A DNA stretch of 64,000 nucleotides from Pempheris klunzingeri (GCF_042242105.1 NC_092021.1:7490355-7554354), one strand, 5' to 3'. Counted from the stretch's first letter, positions 1-13,600 are shown. A program made the numbers and translations. Notes: generated by a model not told the origin, from the letters alone.

Positions 1-234
1 CTCTTTAAAATACAAATACAGGAAAAAGGACAGTGGCTATTGGCTGGATTCACCTCATGCACTAAATGAAAACAATACATGCTAATACAGTATTATTATA
101 GTATATAGTAGTAATATAGTATTTTCTCATTCATAGTTCCAAACTTTAGGAGAACCTACACATTATTGAAAATGTTTCAGGCAAGTTCAGGGTTTTCTCA
201 GTCTCCACCATCAACAAGGAAAACCATTCCTAAC

Positions 235-3200
235 CTGGTTGAAGTATCTGTGCAGGAGGCAGCTGCCGAGGTAGGAGGCTCCTTTCACCAGCTTGAAGAA
301 GCGCACAAAGTTGTTGCTGTTGACTGCAGCGAATGCGTGCACGGCAAACTTCACCTCGGGGGAATTGCGCACCTCGTCACGGAATTGCTGCACTTCACTG
401 TGTGGACATAAAGTGCGAGGAAGCATTTCATTACCACAGAGCGAGGTACAAAATGTACTGAATGCAAACAAGCACGCCCCAAAAAGTGAAGTCTCAACTG
501 ACATTGTATAAAATGATTTTACAAAGCTAATGTGTGTGTCAGTGGACCTACCGTAGGATGTCACCGTCGTTCAGTTTTAGCAGCACGTTGTACTGGCGAA
601 ACTCAGCCTCCCGGGAACAGTAGATCTGACGCGTGGCCAGGTCCTGGTACATTTCTTTGAGGCTCTGGAGGCACTTTGTCATGTTCTCGTTGTTAATCTT
701 GGCGTCGAAAGATGAGATGTGCTCCTCGCAGAGGTGGTGGGCGCAGTGCACGTGGAAGCGTGTGCACTTCTCTATCAGTGACACCGTGTGCGGGCAGCAC
801 AGGTGCTGCTGGGTGATGTCCTGTTGGCATTACAGAGCTGCGGTTTGAACTCAGTCTACAAAAGATGGGTCACATTTCTTCTTCCTGATGTGGTGAATTT
901 GGGATTTAAAGTACAGGATTCCTTGACTTTTTATGGTGAACTGATCAGTTTGGAGCCCTTGGGTGTAAAGAGCAGCAGAGTCCTGTTTGTATTTACTATC
1001 CACACGTATACATAAGTACTTTAAACACGCATAAGACAGCATCGCACAATCCAACAAAACCTACACAGGCTGTATTTGTCTATGTAAAATAGTTGCCTAG
1101 TACTTTTCAAAGCTGTGGGCTCTCCCTTCCACCTCATGAATAACTGTAAAAAAAGATTCACACAAGATTTAGGCGTGATTACAGCTGACATTTGAAGGAG
1201 CAGCTCACCTACGGCAGGCCCTTACCTTGCGGATGCCTCGCGTCCTGTTCCAGACAAAGTCGTACCAGTCCCGGTAGTTGTCGTGGCCCTGGTCCATGAT
1301 CTGAGTCACCAGATAGTCCATGGTCATGCTGAGCACAGGCAGGGGTCGCAACTCGTGGGGCAGGGGCTCCTCCTGGTCGGCTGACGAGCGGCTGTACTCC
1401 TTGATGGCTGCTGTGTGATCCACCTTGTTGGGGACAGGAAGTGGTGGTTTTATTTGTTTGTCTACATTGTTCCTCCTGTGTTTAAGTACCTGCAAGCTCT
1501 TAACTTGCAATTACATTATTTGTCATTATCCTTTGAGCTACATATATTTATACATCCAGTATGCTGAGATAACAGGCATATCTACAATGTAATCTTATTC
1601 CAATTGTATACATATGCTGATGTACCCAAATAACCACTAAATACAGATAATAAATAGTAAAAAACTTTACTAAGCATTCCTAAATTAAAGGGGGGTATAG
1701 CAAATGACCTATGTTGCAAAAACAAGAGATAAAATTAAGAAGAGATCTAAGAGAAACTTCTCGCGATACCAGAAACCTGATTTAACATCTCACAGTACAG
1801 TCGCAGCTAAACAAGCCTATATTCTTCAGTCTGAAAGTGGATCACAAATATTAAGGCCGTTACCATCTCAGTGTCCGGGAAGACCTCAAATATGCTCAGT
1901 TGGTTCCGTGTTTCCCTCATGTACCTCTCCTTCTCTGGACACATGTCAGGACACGTCCCCACAAACACCTTGGACATGTCCAGGTCCGTCCTCTTGGGCC
2001 GACCTGTGCGGACACATCATGTCCACAGTTAGAAATTCTCGTCTTTAGCCATGTTAATGGCTGCAATGGATCGGTGCGAGAGGCGAGTTTTAACCTTGAC
2101 GAAGGATCTTGTCTATCTGCTCCAGAAGGCGGTACTTGTCCTCAGCGGTCTCAGCCAGTTGGCCGATGAGGTGCAGAAGAGAGGAGGGGACTGGGCGTTC
2201 TGAAGTCTGGGCCTCTGCGCTGCTCTCTTTCTGGGGTTCAGTGTCAAACTGCAGAGCCTTGGCCAATGGAGACTTCTTCACCGGAGAGCTGACACATGAA
2301 AAGAGACATGTAAGACAGTCACAGCACCACAGCAGCCTTTTCAGCTATTTTTAGGGTGTCCGCTGGTCCAGATCGGCAAGATGAAGACACTGCATCTAAA
2401 GTTAAATCCAAAACGCTGCCATGACGACAAACAAGGTGCGAGTGTTACCTGCGGCTACTGGTCACCGTGCTGCTGACTGCAGGAGCTCTGAGTGCAGGTC
2501 TTCTGAGTGGGGAGGAAACAGACTTGGACTCTACGTCTTCCTGACTTTCTCCCTCTGCCTCCTCCTTTCCTGCAGCAGAACTGCTCCCTTTGTCACCTGG
2601 ACCTAATGTAGAAAAAATAAAAACAACTCAGAATCGACATAGTGACTCACTGAGAGAAATTTAAGGTAATATGACAAAAACTGCTCAGGACTCTTTAAAT
2701 CAATATATAACAATGTCCTGGTTCCCTTTTCTTTCTAGACCTGTGCCTCTATACAGTGATATCAATACAGCAGATTGATTTCTATAGAATTTAAGCTTTC
2801 GTAGAAATATGCTGCACTTACTCTGCTTCTTTCTCTGCCACAATAGAAGGAGTTCGTGTCTGTGCAGGACTTTGCCTTTCTTCTTTGCCTTTGCTGCTGA
2901 TGCCTGGAAAAGAGAACAGTTAACAGTGACAGAATGCAAAACAATATTGTGATTGCATCATCATAGTCATCTTTGGCCCATCTCACAAAGCAGTATTAGC
3001 GGATTATCTTGTTAACTCTTGGGAAAATCCGGTTTAACAAACAAAGAAGAGAATAAGAGGTCAACAACTGATGCTAAAACCAGTGCCCCACTCCAGCTAT
3101 ATAAAACAGGAAACAGCAGGGAGCTCGTTGACACTATGAGTAACAAATTACATTTACTGTATTATATTAAGGGTACAACTAGCTGAGGACCAGACTAGTA

Positions 3201-5877
3201 GGCAGGGAACTCAAGATAGCCAGAGTATGCTGAACCTGCAAAATGAGAGTACGCAGCATGGAGTTAACTTACATGGTCATCAAAGTGCACTATGGCCAGG
3301 TTCTTGGCAGGCCGGCAGAAGACCTTACGGACTTTGCCAAAACGACTGAAGTGTTTCTCGATGGTGTCCTTCCTGTTGAGGGCTGGAGGCACGTTCCTGC
3401 ACTGGATGGTGTTGCAGTCGGTGGGAGACATGCCGCTCAGGCTCTCCGAGCTCTCCCTGCGTGCGCCACGTCTCACAGGGGTTGTGGTTTCGACCTGCAG
3501 GTCTGGGGCATTTGCTGGGTCTAGTGAGGGGTGATGAGTAATAGGCAGACATCAGGATGACTATACAATGCAATCCACTCTTTTAACTAATATCTTCTAA
3601 GGAGGTTATGTTTTCAGTGCCATTAGTCGGTTTGTGACCACGATTATGTAAAAACAACAGGCTCGATCTTCATGGTGGAGGGGTGTAGCATTGACCAAAA
3701 GGGAACCCGTTTGATTTTGGTACAGACCTGGATCAGACTCACAAACAAACAATTATTAGCAGATCTAAACTACTGGCCTTTGCGGAGGCCTGTGCTCTCA
3801 CTTTAAGATATGTACTGGGTTTCTGTACTGGATCAAAAACTATTGTGATTTTCCTTGCATAAGTAGAAGGGAACAAACATATATTTACATGCTTATTTCA
3901 TGATGCCTTCCCCCAGAAAAAAATAATTGAAATAGCAGGTTCTATGGTTTTGTTTATATAATATATACACTCATTCCCACTGGTTGAAATCAAATTCTAA
4001 GATTTCTTATCGAGCATGGAGGACTTGCAACTAGCTTCACCACTTTAACAGTGTGAAGTCATTCTACACATCAAAAAATGTGGTAATTAAAAACTCAATG
4101 ATATTTAAAAAAGTCCATAAAAGGTCCATTTGGTGATTTATTCAGGCAAGCAACGGCCATTTTTTAAACATGCAGAGTTACTTTTCACAGTGCAGATATC
4201 TTTTAGTTTTCAGCTATTCATAAATGCACCCTGATGCAAAATGCTGGTAATACTGTGTGCATGTCTGGTGTGTGTCTCACCTGACTCATCAGCTTTTGCC
4301 AGCACATCCCCGGTCAGTGCTTGCGCCGTGGGTGGTGCGGCAGGTAGCTCATCACTCTGAGCTTGCACAACTTCTCTCTTGGTCTCTTCAAACGTTGATG
4401 CTTGCTCGTGAGTCTCCTTTGTGGTCTCTCGCCTCACTGGACCAGTGCCATCTTTAAGAAGACCACTTAGTGCCCTGCCGAATAAGCCTCCTGGTGGGCC
4501 ACGGGACCTGATTAGGGGCCTCTTTGGGGGGGGTCTTGTTGAATCCGCTTCTGCTGGAACATCCTCCTCTGTGGCAGGCTTCTCTGGGCCGGTGCTGGTC
4601 GCTACTGGATCTTCCTTACGCTTGGTGCCTTTGCTAAATCGGGCAAATATATTTGTGTCTTCTAGGCTCTCAAGGGTGCTCCCTTTCTCATCTGCACCAG
4701 TCTCTGTTTTAGCTTTGGTGTCAACAAAAACTGAAGGCTGACCAAAACTGGTACCTCCAAAAAGGGGTGTTGCCTGGGGCTGGGGGGCTTTGGTTGAAAA
4801 GTTGAAAGATGATGGGGTGATGGGCTGGGTGGAGGATGTCTTAGTGTTGGAGCTGGAGGGGACAGCTGGCTGGGAAAAGGTGAACTGCAGATTGTTGGAA
4901 GGACCACTGCTACTGTCAGTTGTTAGTGGGTTGTTTTGAGTGGAGATAGAGGGAGCTGCTGCTGGCTGGGAGAAGCTGAAGCCCAGCGGCCCTGATTTAG
5001 GCCCAGTCAATAGAGAGAAGCCAGTGGTGCTAGTGGTGGTGGCAGCAGCGGTGGTGCTGCTGCTGCTACTGCTCATGGTGCTGGAGCTTGTCTGGGTCCC
5101 GCTACCGCCAAAAGGTGAGCTAGACATTGAAGTGGTTTGAGGGTTCGCGGGCTCTGGGCTGGCGCTGAAGATGGGTTTAAAGAGCGCCTCGTTGGCCGGC
5201 TTGAAACTAAAGTTGGATGATCCGAAGCCTCTGCTCTGGGTCACACTCTGAGCTGTGCCAAACACACTGGTGGTGACACTGGTAGATGATGGCTGTCCAA
5301 ACACAGACTGTCCAAAACCCAGTGGTTGAGGTTGCCCTAAGGCGGTGGCGGCGGCAGCAGCAGCGGCGGCGGAGCCAGAAGCCATTTGGGAGTTTCCAAA
5401 TCCAGAGGGCTGTTGACCATACGCTGGTGGCGGTTTGCCAAATCCTGGGGCCTGCTGGCCAAATCCTGGAGCCTGCCCAAAGGCAGACGGCTGCCCAAAT
5501 GCAGGTGTCTGACCAAAGACTGAACTCTGATTTTGACCACTAGTCTGTCCAAAAGCTGGTGCAGTGCTACTACCAAAGCTTGAGTTAGTCATTCCCAATG
5601 AAGGCTGTCCAAACGCTGGAGTTTGGCTTAAGGTAGGGGGCTGTGAAGACGGCTGTCCAAAGGCAGGGGCCTGCCCAAAGACTGTATTTCCATGAGGCGA
5701 AGGCTGATTTAAGACAGATGGCTGTCCAAACGCAGATGGCTGAAAAAAGCCCATAGGTTGGGGCTGATTGCTAGAACTTTGCTGTCCAAATGACTGGAAC
5801 AACCCAGTCTTCAAAGTGTTGTTGGGGGCTTGGAAGGCTCCACCTTGCGGACTGCCAAATGGATTGGATGGATTCAT
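235..5877 (-). CDS. mcm3ap: mcm3ap (GANP), 5' part, nine coding exons; gene continues off the left edge
   Basis: Germinal-centre associated nuclear protein is the metazoan SAC3-type scaffold of the TREX-2 mRNA-export complex at the nuclear pore. Coding exons, 5' to 3' on the minus strand: 5877-4281, 3520-3273, 2903-2822, 2602-2449, 2288-2095, 2003-1864, 1423-1226, 820-552, 397-235. All joins are GT-AG and phase-compatible, giving 1015 residues. Residues about 1-400 are a nucleoporin-like FG-repeat region (many FGQ units). An RRM-like domain follows across exons 2-3 (core [10 protein letters not shown] ... VRKVFCRP ... AIVHFDDH). The SAC3 region starts at the [16 protein letters not shown] motif in exon 6 and continues with [48 protein letters not shown] and [12 protein letters not shown]. 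The family is about 2000 residues, so about half is outside the window. The start is the first ATG, in the context NPSNPFGSP, as in the family. It is head-to-head with ybey, as in human. Identity is very secure. Confidence 0.95.
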
Positions 5878-6664
5878 GGCGCAAATTGTAGCGGATGTTT
5901 GCTATCCTTGGTTATTTATTGGAAAGGAAATGTTTCCCATCCAGGCACTCAGGCTGCAGAAATCTGTGACATTGTTCCCGTTTCACAGTGTAGCGCCCTG
6001 TCACGTTAAAAGTTAGCAGAGCATTACGAAGAAAGGAGCGAATAAAAATGCATGACTCGGCTGCTAACACGAGCTAACGTCAAAAATACTTAGTTAGCCT
6101 AACAAAGTTTTCTCGTTGCTCTTAAAAGTTATTCCGTTAACACAACAAAACGCCTAAGGAAATACTGCAAATGTATGCACCTTAAATACAGAAATACCTC
6201 ACCTTCGATGAGTTGTGCTTGTTATGTAGCAGATTGTTGATTTTTTTCAAACACGGTGCCACATCCGGTTCCGGTCCGACGGGTCTTTTCACCCTCTTTC
6301 GGTGCCACATTCTTTCCGCGAGTGCTGCCGTTACGACCGTTTCGTTGCTTGAATGGGTTTTGAACGGGCACACGACCGCTTTCTTGAAACGGTAAATATG
6401 TCTACTTTGTCGTAACTGTATTGTTAAATCTACAAATCCAAGAGAAAGCTCACCCAGTTGGTTTTGGATAACAGCACGGTGATACTGCCGGGACGCGTCA
6501 CCTTGAATTGTGCCTGCCCGGAATGGCCGAACACCGCTTCGTAAAAGCTGACCAACCGCCCCCATAAACCTACCGCCACGTTATTATCGTAGCTGTTCGT
6601 GGTGGGTTATTATTTTGTACCGTTCACCTATGAATGAAGATTATTTTACGCCAACAATTTTAAA
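5878..6664. promoter_or_regulatory. shared divergent promoter region of mcm3ap (minus) and ybey (plus)
   Basis: Only 787 bp separate the two start codons. The middle (about 6240-6560) is richer in CpG than the flanks and holds GGAA/TTCC ETS-type cores, for example around CATCCGGTTCCGG near 6257. A minus-strand donor at 6202/6201 (plus-strand CCTCACCTTCG) is a likely end of an mcm3ap 5'UTR exon starting near 6203. A possible acceptor lies at 5901/5902. No TATA box is obvious. The promoter call is inferred from the head-to-head layout. Confidence 0.6.
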
Positions 6665-8699
6665 ATGGGAGTAGTACTGCGGAATCTCCAGAAGGTGGTG
6701 CCTATTCGCCGCGCCAGACTGCGCAAAGATGTGGACACTCTGAGGCACATCCTGGGCGTGCAGAAGTTTGACGTGGGCATCGTTTGCGTGGATAACCACC
6801 GGATTCAGCAGATCAATAACATATACAGGAAGAAAAATGTGCCGACGGATGTCCTCTCATTCCCATTCTACGAGGTAAACATAACAACACGTGCTGCCAC
6901 CTGCTCACTTGGACTCCATTCAATAACAACCCAACTACAGCTTTCTCTGATTAATCACATCTGAATTGATGCTGGTATGTTTTTAGGACCTGAGACCTGG
7001 TAAGCTGCCCTGCTCCCTCCACAGAGATGAGCTGAACCTTGGGGACATTTTCTTGGGGGTAGAGTTTGTGATGAAGCAGTGTCTGGAGGAATCCATGGAT
7101 CTGCACGGAGCCCTCACTGTGAGCAGCTGCTGCACTGCACACCCCACTTCATCTGACCTTAAATGAACTGCACTTGTGGCACCTCTCAGACATGCAGCCA
7201 TCAGCCCGCATTAATTGTTGCTCTTTTGCCTCACGTTTTAGGTTGTCACTGCACATGGCATCTGTCACCTGCTGGGCTACAGACACGAGACAGAGGAAGA
7301 ATGGACCGAGGTTTGTTTGAAGACTACACAGTGAACGGATGTGGAAAAACAGAGTAACCTTTCCTCACTTCTACTCTGTATGTAGGCACACACTCCTCAC
7401 TAAAAGTTAGGGATATTCAGCTTTCAGGTGAAATTTCAGGATGAACCTAAAATGCATTCTAACCTTTCCAGGTGAACTTAATGTGACCTTCTCTAAACTT
7501 TTGAATGCACATGTCCAACTGTTCAGTGTTTCAGTACTTTTTGCACAAGTTGCTGTTCTCTAACAAGAAGCTTAACAGCAACATTCACAACAGGTTTGAT
7601 CCATGAATCCACCAATACATTTCCTGCTTCAGTTAGAATTGGTATTTAAACAGTCCTCCTCATCCTGCTGTTCACATTCTGACATCATGAGACCAAGACG
7701 ACACCTAACAGTTGATCAGCAGCACCTCAACACTGGAGGCTTCAAACAGGAAGTCCTCAGACGGAGGTGTTCACTGAGCTTAGAGGGTCACAGAGTGTCA
7801 TCAGGAGGTTGGAACAGTGATACAGAGACTGGAAGAGTCACAGAAAGGAGAGGAGTGGACGTCCTTTGGCCACATCCCAATTTATTGAGACACTGAAAAT
7901 GTTTTGTTGTGGTATACCTACCACTGTTGTTAGATTTTCTTTCAATAAATTGTTTAAGATGAATAAAATGACCATTGCATGCTTCTACTTAAATGCCCTA
8001 CTTTCATGATACAATATCACTGTAGCATTCACTTTTTACATTTTCCATATATTTCACCTGAAAGTCAAATATCCCTAACTTTTAGTGAGTAGTGTATAAA
8101 TAGTCTTGGCTTTGTGTGTCCAAGTTTATTTCTATGAGACACTTCAGCCTCCACTTTGATTCAGTAGAGTGTCCCCTTTCTCTCCACTAAGAAAAGAAAA
8201 GAATCAGCAACAGGTCTCTCCAGAACACTCTCCTGATTACTCTTGATAATCCAGAGGACACTGCCACAAGGGACTTTTTCCCCTTGGTGTCCATACAAGT
8301 AGTTCCACTAGAAATCGCTCATAGCAGGTGTGTGAGTCACCCAGAATAATGGGAACCGTTTTGGGAAATGTGTTGTCAAAAAGTACATTTTCAGTTGTAC
8401 TGATGTGGCGACAGAAATCTCAGACACAGACATTTCAAAACAAACAACAAAGCATCGCTGGAAATAAGTCAAAATGTATGTCTGGAAGTGAATTTTTGCA
8501 CCCTGTGAATGTGAACCACAGACTCCTTTAAGCTTGAATGTGCCGTTTCGTCACAGTGTAAAGGACCATGGGAGTAATATGTTCCTCTGTAATGTGTGTG
8601 CAGATGCTGCAGAAGGAAAACTACATTCTGAGTGAGTACAGGAGGCTGACAGGGATTCATCTGGAGCCACTGATGAAGAGATGCACTCAGGAGACGTGA
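6665..8699 (+). CDS. ybey: ybey, endoribonuclease YBEY (UPF0054 metalloprotein), four coding exons
   Basis: YBEY is the mitochondrial homologue of bacterial YbeY, a metal-dependent RNase needed for small-subunit ribosome maturation. Exons 6665-6874, 6987-7118, 7242-7310 and 8604-8699 join in phase to 168 residues, the usual length (human is about 167). The N-terminus is [20 protein letters not shown]. Exon 1 carries [12 protein letters not shown] (family core [10 protein letters not shown]), exon 2 [10 protein letters not shown], and exon 3 the zinc-binding [11 protein letters not shown] motif (HGxxHLxGxxH). The last exon encodes a basic tail ending in CTQET. Intron 3 is enlarged by a 704-bp MITE (7391-8094). 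The head-to-head position with mcm3ap matches human. The catalytic motif is intact, so the gene looks functional. Confidence 0.95.
7391..8094. mobile_element. 704-bp MITE with about 45-bp terminal inverted repeats, probably Tc1/mariner-type
   Basis: The left end (CACTCCTCACTAAAAGTTAG...) and the reverse complement of the right end (CACTACTCACTAAAAGTTAG...) match over about 45 bp with few differences, up to TTTCAGGTGAAAT. A TA follows the right end; the matching left dinucleotide is CA, so one copy of a TA duplication seems mutated. The interior has a 97-codon ORF (7603-7896) with no recognisable transposase motif, so the element is non-autonomous. It sits in ybey intron 3. Confidence 0.8.
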
Positions 8700-10618
8700 C
8701 AGTGACGGTCACCTGTTTACTTTACAGTGGTGCTTATTGTTGTTCACTATCCCGTAACCAAGGGCGGTGCTGTTCTATTCACCGTCACGCCCTCACTCAT
8801 TAACAAATGAGGAAGTACACTGGATGCTGTCTTCTCCACAGGCACAATTAGTGACCACTGTTTTTAAGGACTTTAATCACCTGTCAGTGGACTTATGGTG
8901 GTTTGATTTTGAATACCGTTCTCAAACACTGAATGTGAGTGTTGTTTTAAACATCAATTAAAACATCTGAACTTTGACTGTAATCTTTTATTAAAATCTG
9001 CTTTGGGAAGGGTCACTTGTGTATGAAGGGTAGAAAAAAGCTGTTCAGATTTACTTCACAAATACATTATGCCCTCCTCACACTGCAGTTGGGGCTCGAT
9101 GATCAGGAAAAGGCATTGTTTCTGAAATGTAAATCCATTCCAATCAGTTTGAGAGTAACTCTTGTCTGCTGTTGCAACAGAACGCTGTACCTCTACGAGT
9201 CAGCTAGTAATGCATACTAACTAAAAAGCCAGCTGTATAGGGCTGGGTATCAAGAACACCATCAGTTTTAAATGACCCATGTTTTAGAATATATTACCTA
9301 GATGCTTTTCTGTTGAGGAGGTGAGGAAGTTGTTGTGGTCTGAATATGGCCAGCAGACACCATATTCTCATGTTTCACATTAGGCATGATGTACTGAAAT
9401 GTTATTTAATTTTTTACAGTGGTAACAAAAGAGCTGTACAACCAATGTCTAGTATTGGAACCATTACAGGAATACCAAAATACTTCCTTTTGCTCCATTC
9501 TATTAACAAGCACGGCTGAATGGGAACTAGTTGCACAGGGTTAGCAGAGGTCTAAGTGTTAAGTACTGTATACTGGCCTTAAAGTTGGTAAAGTAAGACA
9601 TTACGCTATAGCTAGCTTTCCTGGTGGTCTAGTATTAATGACTTCTATTTGCCGTGGCATATCTCGACAGGTTAATCAAGATAAATCATCCCTATACTGC
9701 AATAAATAGAAAATCTTGGCTTTATATAAAGGAAAATCTGACTTAGACATTGGTGAGGCTTGACAAACATATTCAAAAACAAGTTTGTGCAACGTTCAAA
9801 GTAAAGCTCGTATACATATTATTGTGCTTGTATACATACAGTATATCAAAGTTTTCTCGGGAGGCACAAGGTCAAAACCCCAAAAGAATGAAGTGGGCTT
9901 CACTGAGAAAAGCTCAGTAAAACAGGCATTGTTATTGTTGAGATTTTCTGATATTTTTCAAACCTATAATATGGAGACACCCACACGCACACAAATTCAA
10001 GCACAAAAAGCAACTGGGCAACCATCCACACACTCTGTGACAGAAAGCTGATTTAAATTGGCCAGTTTGAGCCCGAACATAAATATTGCACCAAATATAC
10101 TGGCTAAATACAACAACCCTCTAACTCTATAATAGCTTATACTCCAACATAGAATATATCTTTATTTAGATCATATGGGAAATAAAGGGTCTGCAAAACA
10201 TACAATCAGTGAAGCACCAGCAGCATCTGGTGTTTGATAGTTGCTTTTAAGTGAAAGTCTGAATGAATGGCATTGAAGAATTAAGAAGTGTATCAAGAAA
10301 CAAACAGAAACAAACCCTTACAAAACAGTTGTTTGATAAAACCATAGCAAAGAAAAACTCCAGCCCCAAAAACATGGGAGGCAAAGTTTGATCCACTGAA
10401 CATTTTTAACTGCATTTCTGGTATTTTAAAAAGTCTAGACAATTTAGCACCTGTGTTGGCATGTACAGGTGCTAATTAAGTCGGGCATTTAGTCGTTTGT
10501 AGAGGAAAGGAAGAGCCTGAAGACGACCAAAAAAGGACGGCAATCAGTAGTACTCAAGGTTGTTCCGAGCTCCATCTACCAGGGTTCAGCTGTGGACGGC
10601 TGTCCAATGATGTAGCGC
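8700..10618. other. tail-to-tail intergenic interval between ybey and usp37
   Basis: No coding exon or recognisable gene is visible. It holds the ybey 3'UTR (weak ATTAAA signals near 8958 and 8990) and the usp37 3'UTR (minus-strand AATAAA-type signal, plus-strand TTTATT near 10160). The rest is AT-rich and not recognisably repetitive. It is also the boundary between two linkage blocks that lie on different human chromosomes. Confidence 0.6.
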
Positions 10619-13600
10619 TCAGAGGGGCTGCAGGACGTTCCTTCCTGCCTCTGAAGTAGTGCTGGCTCCAGATCTCTCCATTTCAGACAGCTGCTCAAAC
10701 ATGTCCCTGAGGACACACAAGATGAGAACGTGTTGATGCACCATACAGCCAACACGTGTATCTCCCTCCAACGTGAACACACACACACACACCCAAACCA
10801 TGGACTGTATAAGAAAAAAAGAATACTTAGCCACTGTGATATCACCCATTTTTTTGTGGACTGCCTAGAGTTTGGATTTATGGACGTTTTTTTTTTTTTG
10901 GAGTTCAGACCGCCTGTGATTGGTTAGTCACAAGGTCGCCCAGCACTAAAGCTCACCCTGCTTTATGGTTTGTTTTCTTCTAAATGGGACCAAAATTTAC
11001 AAAACAAAGATCATGCTGTTTTGGGGAAGAGTTGATACGTAGCAACGGAGACCATAAATTAATAGAAAAGTCTTCACTGACTGACTATTAAGTAAAAGGA
11101 GGCTCATTTTCCCATAGACTTCCACACAATCAGTTGTTTTGGACCCAGTAGAGTTGCCCCCTGCTGGCCATTAGAAAGAATGCAGTTTTGAGGCATTTAA
11201 GCATTGGCCTCACTTTTTAGATCAGAATGCCACATTCACTTCTTTCATACAATCTATGACACAAACACACACTTATTACTAAACTTAATCCAATTAGCAG
11301 TGTTTACTGTGACAAACTGAAAGTACAGAGCATTTTTACACTGTTACACTGTGGGTACAGATCTACGTTGACACTCGTTCTTTTGACACCCATCTGGTTA
11401 TTCTACCAACTCACTTATGCATGTAGAAGAAGATGTATCCGCTGCGGTCACGGTCTCGCTGTACAGCTGCCTCCTGTGTTCGAGACACGTCCAGGTCATT
11501 GTAGGTCAGCCATGACTGCTTCTTCATGTCGTACACATCACTGATGTAATGGCCTGGGATGGAAAGCAAAGTTCATTTGTGGACACCTAAATGATCTGCC
11601 ATGGAAAGCAGGATGTCATTCCAACCAAAGACTGCACCAGGTGACTTCACTGTCATGCTAAATGTTGGGCAGGTGAATGGAGTAACTGTAGTGAGGGCAG
11701 CAGGTAGGATGCTGAATCTCTGTCAGCTCAAACATCTTTTAGCGTAACTGAAACTGTGGTAACACTATTACTATTGAGGACATTATCAGGTCAGGATACA
11801 CATGAAATAATGTGAAGTCACAGTATTACAGCATATGCAACTGTGAGACCAAACATTACAATCAAATCAATAGTTTTTAATGCCTAATCAAAACTTTTCA
11901 TGCCAAAAGATGTTTACCACTCGTGCTGACAAGCTACAAGTGGTACCTATGGCGTCATAACACACAAGCACTTAAAACCCAGCACTGTTCTGGACACATT
12001 TAACAGTTTTGACTTGATTTTTGCAACAACTATTCAGCAGTTTGCATAAATGCTGATAAAGGATTTATCTTCACTGCGGACACCAACACACACAGAGGTA
12101 CCCACCAGAGGAGGAGCTGCTCCCAATGTGACTGACGACACTGATGAGCCTAAAAGAGTTGGCCAAGTCTCCACTCTGCAGATAAGAACATTAAGTTACT
12201 ATGAATCAAAGAGGTTCAGGGTATCCAGTGAAAACTGTTTATTACTAGTACATCTACCAAAGTTTAGTCTAAATACTGAGCCACAGTATTCTTTTACATA
12301 GGAAGGGCTTTTACTTCAGTATGTTTGTGGTACACGCCAGCTGCTTTTCAGTAAATTGTGGAAATGACTTAAAAACAAGACTAGCATTTTAAAATCACAA
12401 GCTAGACGTTGTGTGGCAGCAGGATGTTGAATACCTCAGCGTTCCTCTTCAGATTCTCAGCCTCTACCTCAGTGTACTCCATGTCCAGCACGTCCTCGTT
12501 GCCAGAATCATCATCTGAGCACAGCAGCTCAGGCAGAGAGTTGTTAAACTCTATTGGGTGAGGGGGAGATAGTGACACTTATCAGGCATTTTAATGGTGC
12601 AGTGGTTCTGATTACAGTGTCGTGTGCTCTGGGCGCTTCGTTGAGAACATGATAAAAACTGCAACCGGTGCTGTAGAGTTTTGTTTTGAGCTGATGCCCA
12701 GGTGGAAAATTAGAAGAATGCACCATATCTCTGAGATAAACAATTCTCTAAATAGATCTGCCTCTACCATCACTTTAGCATAACAAATTAGCCACCATCT
12801 GACTTTTGCCAGCTGCACCAACCAGGCCTCCATGACTTTCAACAGCCGGCTCCTAAACATTCAGTCAATCTGGGTTCATACCTTGCAGACTGAGCTCAGT
12901 GGCCCTCTTCAGATCATCATCCTCTCTCATCTCTTGGGCCTCCTAGATGGGGTGAGGTGGAGACAAGGTATTGCATTATTGAGATTTGGTGCAAGAAATT
13001 TTAACATTGCATTTTCACTCAGGTCACGTCCGCTTGCTCATCAAGCACATGCTTCTGTGAGATCAATACTGTGAAAATAATTAGACAACTACGATAACAG
13101 CTCTGACATCCTCAGATGTTTCTTTGGCAGTCACCATGATTCTACGGGGTTCATACAAAGTCTTGAAAGTTTGGAAAATGCAAATTTTTAACCACCATTT
13201 TTCCAAAGTTAGGAATGTATTGAATTTACATGCATTCTTTATAAATATACTTCTTGTATAAAGCTCGACTTTCAGCATAATCTGGTGTTTCATTTATACA
13301 GTCACCCATGTAAACCAAAAATCTTCTCATATTAGAAATGGGGTGAAAAAGATGCAAGAACCCTGTGTTGTTATTAGTCTAGACATATTTGACACAGGTA
13401 ATTGTTTCATGGCATTATGTTGCTACAAAACAGCATTTCAATGCAGCACCATTATTCCATTCTTGAAGGAAAGCCATGCAGACGTCACATGGTCTTTGAT
13501 CTTACATGCTCCTGGAGGCTCTGGGCCAGAGCCTGCTGTAGCTCCTGTTCCTCCCTCTCCTGATCAAGACTGTACTGCTGGACCCAGTCCAGTTCCCCTT

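Noticed and set aside
4662-5576. Several long ORFs on both strands overlapping mcm3ap exon 1 (Pro/Ser- or Leu/Val-rich)
   Set aside because: They are other frames of a repetitive, codon-biased FG/Ser-rich exon. The minus frame starting at 5877 continues through phase-matched exons; the others do not.
7603-7896. 97-codon ORF inside ybey intron 3
   Set aside because: It lies fully within a MITE and lacks transposase motifs; not treated as a gene.
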